From: Clostridia bacterium
Lineage (GTDB): Bacteria > Bacillota > Clostridia > Oscillospirales > CAG-272
Direction of reading: 5' to 3'
Assembly (NCBI GenBank): GCA_024408015.1
Contig: JAKSVJ010000018.1
Span: forward strand, 1 to 10,809
Length of the DNA: 10,809 nucleotides
Part shown: in pieces, positions 1 to 4,780 of the stretch
How the letters are laid out: each line of letters opens with the position of its first letter
How positions within the stretch are numbered: the first letter of the stretch is position 1
Translations under genes and position numbers: made by a program
The notes under the pieces: generated by a model
Database searches by the model: none
What the model was told of the DNA's origin: nothing
What the model saw: only the letters and a program-made list of their open reading frames with translations

Positions 1-645
1 GAGTTCAGTTCTACGACCAACAGCCACCTGTGAAATATATGGCATCAAGTTGTTTGGAATTCCTGAAGGATCTTCTCCAATCAATCCACTTTCATGAGCA
101 CCAACAGGGTTGAAATATCTTAGAAGAACTACTGATAATTCTTTATCTGCGTCGCAAGCGCCACGTAAAATTACTTCATTAAAATATTTTGTCCATCCGT
201 ATGGGTTAGTACATCTACCAACAACGGCAGTTTCTTTTATCGGCACTTCATCTGGTGCTCCATATACAGTTGCAGAAGAAGAGAATATGATATTATGAGT
301 GCCATATTTTTTCATTGAATAGAGAAGTGCAAGTGTTGAATCAATGTTGTTTTGATAATATTCAAGCGGTTTTACACAAGATTCACCAACTGCTTTTAAT
401 CCGGCAAAATGAACAACAGCGTCAGGATGCTCTTTACTGAATAAATCATCTAAATCATTTTGATTACAAACATCAATTTTGTAAAATGTGAAATCCTTTC
501 CTGATATTGTTTTAATTCTATTGAGAACTTCTGGCTGACTGTTTGCAAAATTATCGGCAATCACAACTTGATGACCAAGAGCTAATAATTCAACAGCTGT
601 ATGTGATCCAATATAACCTGCACCACCTGTTAATAGTACTTTCAT
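1..645 (-). CDS. galE: UDP-glucose 4-epimerase, N-terminal 215 residues (cut by window edge)
   Basis: This enzyme interconverts UDP-glucose and UDP-galactose in the cytosol using bound NAD; some members also act on UDP-GlcNAc/UDP-GalNAc. The frame is open from the ATG at 645-643 to base 1, so the stop codon and roughly the last third of a ~330-340 residue protein lie outside the window. The sequence shows the Rossmann nucleotide-binding motif GGAGYIG (residues 7-13), SSSATVYG (122-129), and the catalytic triad at S124, Y149 and K153 in NPYGWTK. These fall at the same residue numbers as in E. coli GalE. It is the second gene of the operon: its ATG directly follows the TAA of the upstream 2-epimerase gene, and its ribosome binding site (GGAGG) lies inside that gene, so translational coupling is likely. 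Family assignment is certain; the exact substrate preference is not. Confidence 0.95.
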   Translation of the reverse strand, partial: MKVLLTGGAGYIGSHTAVELLALGHQVVIADNFANSQPEVLNRIKTISGKDFTFYKIDVCNQNDLDDLFSKEHPDAVVHFAGLKAVGESCVKPLEYYQNNIDSTLALLYSMKKYGTHNIIFSSSATVYGAPDEVPIKETAVVGRCTNPYGWTKYFNEVILRGACDADKELSVVLLRYFNPVGAHESGLIGEDPSGIPNNLMPYISQVAVGRRTEL

Positions 646-1752
646 TTATGCCTCCGCAAAATAGTTTTTAATTATATTTGTTATTTTATTTGAAGTCATT
701 CCATCACCATAAGGATTTATGGCATTTTTCATTTTGTCATGAACTTCATTATTGTCTAATATATTTGACACGATACTAATTATTCTATTCGTGTCAGTTC
801 CAGCTAGCACAACAGTGCCAGCTTCAATGGCTTCCATGCGTTCTGTCTTATCTCTAAGAACAACAACCGGGCAGCCTAGTGATGGAGCTTCTTCTTGAAT
901 GCCACCACTATCAGTTAATGTTAGATAGGATTTTTTCATCAAAGAATGAAAACTTAGCACATCTAAAGGTTCGCATAAGATTATCCTATCATTGTTTGTG
1001 AGTATATCATAGGCATGTTTTCTAACATTAGGATTTTTATGCATCGGATATACAACAACAACATCATCATATTTTTGTGTAATTTCAACTATTGATTTAA
1101 AGATGGATTCAAGTCCACCATCAAAGCTTTCACGTCTATGTGCCGTGAGTGTTATTAGTCTTTTTCCTTTAATTTTATCTTCGATGTTTTTATCAATATT
1201 ACCATTTGAAGTATATTTGAGAGCATCAATGGCGGTATTACCAACGTTGTAACAACTTTCAGGGTCTTTTCCTTCTTGAATTAAATTTGCATATGCTTTA
1301 TTTGTTGGTGCAAAACAAATTGAAGATATTTTATCTATTGCGCATCTATTGAATTCTTCAGGGTAAGGCGAAAATGAATCGTTCGTTCTAAGTCCTGCTT
1401 CAACATGTATAACAGGAATTCTTAGGTAGTAACCAACTAAAGTAGTTGCAAAAGCTGTTGTCGTATCACCATGAACGATTATCGCATCTGGTTGTATCTT
1501 ATCAATCAATGGGCGAAGCTTTTCTGTGGTGCTAGAACTAATGTCAAATAGCGTCTGGTCCTGCTTCATTATGTCAAGATCATAATCAGGTACTACATTA
1601 AACAACTCAAGAATTGGTCTTAACATTTCTTTATGCTGACCAGTGGTACAAACAATAGTCTTAAAGCAAGTTTGCTTTTTTAGTTCTAGTACAAGAGGGC
1701 ACATTTTTATTGCTTCTGGTCTTGTGCCAAATACAACAAATAGTGTTTTCAA
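646..1752 (-). CDS. wecB: UDP-N-acetylglucosamine 2-epimerase, non-hydrolysing
   Basis: This enzyme reversibly converts UDP-GlcNAc to UDP-ManNAc, a precursor for teichoic acid linkage units, capsule or other surface polysaccharides. It is cytosolic. The protein is 368 residues, normal for the family. Visible motifs are GTRPEAIK (9-16), HGDTTT (94-99), HVEAGLRT (116-123), PEEFNR (131-136), TAHRRE (203-208) and DSGGIQEE (281-288). D96, E118, E132 and H205 match the catalytic and substrate-binding positions of the family. The chosen start is TTG at 1752-1750, giving MKTLFVVFGTRPE. A strong GGGAGGG Shine-Dalgarno sits 7 bases upstream, and no in-frame ATG lies near it. It is the first gene of the operon, ends directly against galE, and has a good promoter at 1788-1816. 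The gene is called mnaA in Bacillus and wecB in enterics; which pathway it feeds here cannot be seen. Confidence 0.95.
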   Translation of the reverse strand: MKTLFVVFGTRPEAIKMCPLVLELKKQTCFKTIVCTTGQHKEMLRPILELFNVVPDYDLDIMKQDQTLFDISSSTTEKLRPLIDKIQPDAIIVHGDTTTAFATTLVGYYLRIPVIHVEAGLRTNDSFSPYPEEFNRCAIDKISSICFAPTNKAYANLIQEGKDPESCYNVGNTAIDALKYTSNGNIDKNIEDKIKGKRLITLTAHRRESFDGGLESIFKSIVEITQKYDDVVVVYPMHKNPNVRKHAYDILTNNDRIILCEPLDVLSFHSLMKKSYLTLTDSGGIQEEAPSLGCPVVVLRDKTERMEAIEAGTVVLAGTDTNRIISIVSNILDNNEVHDKMKNAINPYGDGMTSNKITNIIKNYFAEA

Positions 1753-1759
1753 AAAACAT

Positions 1760-1766
1760 CCCTCCC
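1760..1766 (-). promoter_or_regulatory. Ribosome binding site deciding the TTG start of the 2-epimerase gene
   Basis: On the minus strand the sequence reads GGGAGGG, then 7 bases (ATGTTTT), then TTG. The two ATG codons closer to or upstream of this site (1759-1757 and 1768-1766) are both in a different frame from the gene, so TTG is the only start that gives the intact family N-terminus. Confidence 0.8.
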
Positions 1767-1787
1767 ATAATAAAATACTCCTTTGTA

Positions 1788-1816
1788 ATTATAGCTTGAA
1801 AACGTAGTTTAATCAA
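1788..1816 (-). promoter_or_regulatory. Sigma-A type promoter of the wecB-galE operon
   Basis: On the minus strand the -35 box is TTGATT (1816-1811) and the -10 box is a perfect TATAAT (1793-1788), with a 17-base spacer. Transcription should start near 1781, giving a leader of about 28 bases. It is divergent from the deacetylase promoter, with 79 bp between the two -35 boxes. Confidence 0.8.
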
Positions 1817-1841
1817 GACAAAAAACTGAAAAAGCTAATTC

Positions 1842-1932
1842 TTGACTTGAATTATTAATTGAGTGGTTTGTTTACAAAGTTAACTTTTTGATGTGTTGAC
1901 TTTTTTTGAAAAATAATTACAATTGAAGTCAA
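1842..1932. repeat. Short repeated TTGACTT motifs around the deacetylase promoter
   Basis: TTGACTT occurs at 1842-1848 and 1896-1902, and its complement AAGTCAA occurs at 1926-1932. The last two form a 7-bp inverted repeat that encloses the promoter from the -35 box to just past the -10 box. A perfect 12-bp palindrome, AAAGTTAACTTT, lies between the promoters at 1876-1887. These could be operator sites. One TTGACTT contains the -35 box itself, and such short matches are expected by chance in AT-rich DNA, so the evidence is weak. Confidence 0.3.
1896..1923 (+). promoter_or_regulatory. Sigma-A type promoter of the polysaccharide deacetylase gene
   Basis: The -35 box is TTGACT (1896-1901) and the -10 box is TACAAT (1918-1923), with a 16-base spacer. 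The predicted transcription start is near 1930, giving a leader of about 50 bases before the ATG at 1982. Confidence 0.7.
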
Positions 1933-1981
1933 ATAAGTAACACATTTTTTGACAAAAAATGATAAAAACAGGAGATTTAAA

Positions 1982-2800
1982 ATGGTTTTATTTGATAGAT
2001 ATAAAGATGGAAAACAGTACGCATTGACTTTTAGTTACGATGATGGTTGTAGACAAGATAGAAGACTTGTTGAATTATTTAATAAATATGGATTTAAAGC
2101 AACTTTTAATTTGTTTACCAATAATCTAAATCATGAAGACCCAGGTTCAATTCAGGGAAGTGAATTGGCTGAGTTATATAAAGGCCATGAGATTGCATGT
2201 CATGCTTATCACCATCCTCATTTGGAGCGTATGACAATAAGTGCTCAGTATGAAGAAATAATAAAAGATAAAGAATATCTTGAATCATGTGTAGGTTATA
2301 TTATTCGTGGAATGGCTTTTCCTTTTGGTACATGGAATGATGATACATTAACTGCCATGAAAACAGCTGGAATTGAGTATTCAAGAACAGTTAATTCAAC
2401 TGGAAAATTGACAATTCCAGAAAGCTATGCAACTTGGGCTCCAACTTGTCATCATAGTGAGAGTGAAGGTCCAATTAGACAATTTATTTACAACATAGAA
2501 AAAGCTCCATGGAGAGCGGGCGGTCTATTGTATATTTGGGGTCATAGCTATGAGTTTGATCAAAAAGATGCAGTAGTGAACTGGGAAGAAATGGATAGAA
2601 GACTTGCGATGTTGGCAGAACATAAAGATAATATATGGTCATGCACAAATGTCGAGGTCATGGATTATTTAAATGCTGTTAAACAATTAAAAACATCTGC
2701 TAATGGTAAGATATATTATAACCCAACATTGATAGATATTTGGGTAACAGTGGATGGTCAACCAGTATGTATCAAATCTGGTAGTAGCTTGACTCTTTAA
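1982..2800 (+). CDS. Polysaccharide deacetylase family protein (NodB/CE4 fold)
   Basis: Members of this family remove N- or O-acetyl groups from polysaccharides such as peptidoglycan, chitin or xylan, using a metal held by Asp-His-His. The protein is 272 residues and has no signal peptide or membrane segment, so it should be cytosolic, unlike secreted peptidoglycan deacetylases. Motif 1 is TFSYDDG (16-22, catalytic and metal Asp D20/D21). Motif 2 is HAYHHP (74-79, metal ligands H74 and H78). Motif 3 is R109 plus PFGTWN (114-119). A late WGH (186-188) supplies a likely catalytic His. The start is the ATG at 1982 because AGGAG (1970-1974) lies 7 bases upstream; an in-frame TTG at 1949 lacks such a site. 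The gene is a single transcription unit with its own promoter and terminator. A substrate among cytosolic oligosaccharides or sugar conjugates is inference; the true substrate is unknown. Confidence 0.88.
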   Translation: MVLFDRYKDGKQYALTFSYDDGCRQDRRLVELFNKYGFKATFNLFTNNLNHEDPGSIQGSELAELYKGHEIACHAYHHPHLERMTISAQYEEIIKDKEYLESCVGYIIRGMAFPFGTWNDDTLTAMKTAGIEYSRTVNSTGKLTIPESYATWAPTCHHSESEGPIRQFIYNIEKAPWRAGGLLYIWGHSYEFDQKDAVVNWEEMDRRLAMLAEHKDNIWSCTNVEVMDYLNAVKQLKTSANGKIYYNPTLIDIWVTVDGQPVCIKSGSSLTL

Positions 2801-2811
2801 TTAACAAAAAC

Positions 2812-2870
2812 GGGATGTGCGCAAATTGGTTCATTAAAGCCATTTTGTTCACATCCCTATTTTTTATTTT
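2812..2870. terminator. Bidirectional rho-independent terminator between convergent genes
   Basis: Arms GGGATGTG (2812-2819) and CACATCCC (2850-2857) form a perfect 8-bp stem. The pairing continues inward past a 2x2 internal loop (CAAA with TTTG, then TGG with CCA). A T-rich tract (2858-2870) follows on the plus strand to end the deacetylase transcript. On the minus strand the hairpin is followed by CGTTTTTG, which would serve the repressor gene. The stop codon of that gene (2866-2864) lies in the plus-strand T tract. Confidence 0.8.
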
Positions 2871-3238
2871 CCATCGATATGTTTTTTCAAGCAACTAAAT
2901 GCTTCATCGCTAAGAATGTGCTCGATTCCACAAGCATCATTTTCGGCAACTTCATCTGATACACCTATATCTTTTAATACTCGAGTTAAAATTATATGTC
3001 TTTCATATATTTTTTCTGCAATTTCTTTACCACTATCAGTTAAGAATAGTTCGCCATTATTATCTCTAGTAATGAGATATTGTGATTCGAGTTTTTTAAC
3101 CGCAGCGCTTACACTTGGTTTAGAAAAACCTAAGTAATTAGCAACGTCAATTGATAAGCAAGATCCTTTTTTATTTCTTAGTATAAGAATAGTCTCCAAA
3201 TAATCTTCTTTTGAAGAATTTAATTCATTTTTTATCAT
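2864..3238 (-). CDS. DtxR/MntR-family metal-dependent transcriptional repressor
   Basis: Proteins of this family bind Mn(II) or Fe(II) and then repress metal-uptake genes. At 124 residues it is the short, MntR-like form: an N-terminal winged helix-turn-helix (about 8-70, recognition helix around SKPSVSAAVKKLE at 39-51) and a dimerisation/metal-binding helix region (about 72-124), without the C-terminal SH3-like domain of DtxR/IdeR. Metal ligands align with B. subtilis MntR at a constant offset of 4: D12, E15, H81, E106 and H107. However, the MntR ligand E99 is replaced by C103 in DACGIEH, which resembles DtxR C102, so metal choice (Mn or Fe) cannot be read off. A GAGGTG site precedes the ATG by 7 bases. 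The gene has a near-consensus promoter and may regulate itself. No metal transporter gene is adjacent within the window. Confidence 0.87.
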   Translation of the reverse strand: MIKNELNSSKEDYLETILILRNKKGSCLSIDVANYLGFSKPSVSAAVKKLESQYLITRDNNGELFLTDSGKEIAEKIYERHIILTRVLKDIGVSDEVAENDACGIEHILSDEAFSCLKKHIDGK

Positions 3239-3257
3239 GAAAGCTCACCTCAAACTC

Positions 3258-3286
3258 ATTATAAAGCTTAAGTTTATCAATGTCAA
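3258..3286 (-). promoter_or_regulatory. Consensus promoter of the metal repressor gene, with a very short leader
   Basis: On the minus strand it reads TTGACA (3286-3281), a 17-base spacer, and TATAAT (3263-3258). Both boxes match the sigma-70/sigma-A consensus exactly. The expected transcript start is near 3251, where the Shine-Dalgarno GAGGTG (3251-3246) also begins, so the leader is only about 13 bases. Confidence 0.88.
3261..3277. promoter_or_regulatory. Candidate operator in the repressor promoter
   Basis: The plus strand reads ATAAA, GCTTAAG, TTTAT: 5-bp inverted arms around a CTTAAG core (3267-3272). It overlaps the -10 box and the spacer of the repressor promoter, which would suit autorepression by the adjacent DtxR/MntR-type protein. 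The symmetry is imperfect, so this is inference from position and partial dyad symmetry only. Confidence 0.35.
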
Positions 3287-3291
3287 GATTG

Positions 3292-3320
3292 TTGACTAAA
3301 CCCTTAAATATATATATAAT
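3292..3320 (+). promoter_or_regulatory. Promoter of the miaB-mutS-mutL-tgt operon
   Basis: The -35 box is TTGACT (3292-3297) and the -10 box is TATAAT (3315-3320), with a 17-base spacer. The -10 box is embedded in an alternating TA run. Transcription should start near 3327, about 27 bases before the preferred miaB start. Its -35 box is only 5 bp from that of the divergent repressor promoter. Confidence 0.87.
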
Positions 3321-3353
3321 GTAAAATAGAATATTATCGGGTAGGGAATGAAT

Positions 3354-4769
3354 ATGTCTCATATTTTAACAGAAGCCGAAATGGCAGTCCAAAAAGAATA
3401 TATAGAAAAAATTAGAAATATAGTAGAGTCAGATAAATCATGTGGCAAGAGAAGAAATGCATGTGTTGTTACATATGGCTGCCAACAAAATGAAGCTGAT
3501 AGCGAAAGAATTGCAGGCATGTTAAACGCAATGGGATATTCCATTGTTGATAAAGAAGCAGATGCTGATTTAATTATTGTAAATACTTGCGCTGTGCGTG
3601 ATCACGCAGAAAAAAGAGCATTGTCAATTACGGGTGGATACAACCATCTTAAAGCTGTTAATCCTGATTTGATTATTGGTATTGGCGGATGCATGGTATC
3701 ACAGCCAGCTATGAGTGATAAAGTTAAACACAGCTATCCTTATATTGATTTTGTTTTTGGCACGGAAAAAATATATATGGTTCCGGAAATTATATATACA
3801 GTTATATCAAAAGACAAACGAGTATTCTCAGCAAACTCTGGGGATGCCGTAGTAGCAGAGGATATTCCTGTAGTTCGTGAAAGCAACTTTAAAGCTTGGG
3901 TTAGTATAATGTATGGTTGTAACAATTTCTGTACTTATTGTATTGTTCCTTATGTAAGAGGAAGAGAGCGCTCACGTAGACCGGAAGCAATTATTAATGA
4001 AGTACAAGAATTAGTTAATGAAGGATATAAAGAAATTACACTTCTAGGTCAAAATGTAAACTCTTATGGAAAAGAGTTTGGAGATGAATGCGATTTTGCT
4101 GATCTTCTTGAGAGAATTTGCAAAATTGATGGCGATTATATAATTAGATTTATGACCAGTCATCCGAAAGATGCATCTAAAAAACTCATTGATGTTATGG
4201 CCAAGGAAAAACATGTTGCTAAACACTTCCATTTACCAATTCAATCTGGTAGCGATAGATTGCTCAAGGAAATGAATAGACATTATACTCTAGATCAATA
4301 TTTATCATTAATTGATTATATGAGAAGCAAAATGCCTGATATTTCAATTTCAACTGATATAATCGTAGGATTCCCAGGTGAGACAGAAGAAGATTTTGAC
4401 GATACATTAAAAGTATTGGAAAAAGTTAAATATGATATGCTATTTTCTTTCATTTATTCAAAACGTGACGGCACTCCTGCAGCTAAAATGGATAATCAAA
4501 TTGAAGATAGCGTAAAATCAGAAAGATTCTCAAGATTAATAAAGGCTCAAGAGGTTTATGCCGAAGAGAATAATAAAGCTGATGTTGGAAAAACATTAAG
4601 AGTATTATGCGAAGGCGAAAGCAAAACAAACAAAGATAAACTTACAGGAAGAACTGAAGGAAATAAGATTGTTTTGTTTGATGGTGATATTTCCAATAAA
4701 GGAAAGTTTGTAAATATTAAGATTACAGAAGGTGCAGCTTTTGCACTTTATGGCAATATAGTGGAGTGA
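3354..4769 (+). CDS. miaB: tRNA-2-methylthio-N6-dimethylallyladenosine synthase (radical SAM methylthiotransferase)
   Basis: MiaB converts i6A37 to ms2i6A37 next to the anticodon of tRNAs that read UNN codons, using two [4Fe-4S] clusters and S-adenosylmethionine. In the 471-residue protein the N-terminal UPF0004 domain carries the auxiliary-cluster cysteines C43 (TYGCQQNEADS), C79 (NTCAVRDHAEKRA) and C113 (GGCMVSQ). The radical SAM motif CNNFCTYC supplies C189, C193 and C196. A C-terminal region of about 60 residues fits the TRAM RNA-binding domain. Length and motif order are typical. The ATG at 3354 is preferred because AGGG (3343-3346) is 7 bases upstream; the in-frame ATG at 3348 is almost on top of that site and would add only two residues. 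It is the first gene of the operon, 11 bases before mutS. The close relative MtaB is less likely given TYGCQ..EADS and NTCAVR. Confidence 0.95.
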   Translation: MSHILTEAEMAVQKEYIEKIRNIVESDKSCGKRRNACVVTYGCQQNEADSERIAGMLNAMGYSIVDKEADADLIIVNTCAVRDHAEKRALSITGGYNHLKAVNPDLIIGIGGCMVSQPAMSDKVKHSYPYIDFVFGTEKIYMVPEIIYTVISKDKRVFSANSGDAVVAEDIPVVRESNFKAWVSIMYGCNNFCTYCIVPYVRGRERSRRPEAIINEVQELVNEGYKEITLLGQNVNSYGKEFGDECDFADLLERICKIDGDYIIRFMTSHPKDASKKLIDVMAKEKHVAKHFHLPIQSGSDRLLKEMNRHYTLDQYLSLIDYMRSKMPDISISTDIIVGFPGETEEDFDDTLKVLEKVKYDMLFSFIYSKRDGTPAAKMDNQIEDSVKSERFSRLIKAQEVYAEENNKADVGKTLRVLCEGESKTNKDKLTGRTEGNKIVLFDGDISNKGKFVNIKITEGAAFALYGNIVE

Positions 4770-4780
4770 GAGGATAGCTT

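Noticed and set aside
110..298. Small plus-strand open frame of 62 codons
   Set aside because: It lies antisense inside galE, whose motifs are unmistakable in the opposite strand, and no good ribosome binding site precedes it.
1949..1981. Longer deacetylase reading frame starting at an in-frame TTG (1949)
   Set aside because: It lacks a Shine-Dalgarno, adds 11 residues that do not belong to the fold, and the ATG at 1982 has AGGAG at ideal spacing.
2916..3137. Plus-strand open frame of 73 codons opposite the metal repressor
   Set aside because: It lies wholly inside the repressor gene on the other strand, and its product resembles no family I know.
3282..3296. Inverted repeat GTCAA-gattg-TTGAC as a metal-repressor operator
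   Set aside because: The arms are the two divergent -35 boxes themselves, so the dyad symmetry is explained without an operator, although a repressor could still bind there.
3348..3353. miaB start at the first ATG (3348)
   Set aside because: It lies only one base after the GGG of the ribosome binding site; the ATG at 3354 is spaced correctly. The difference is two residues.
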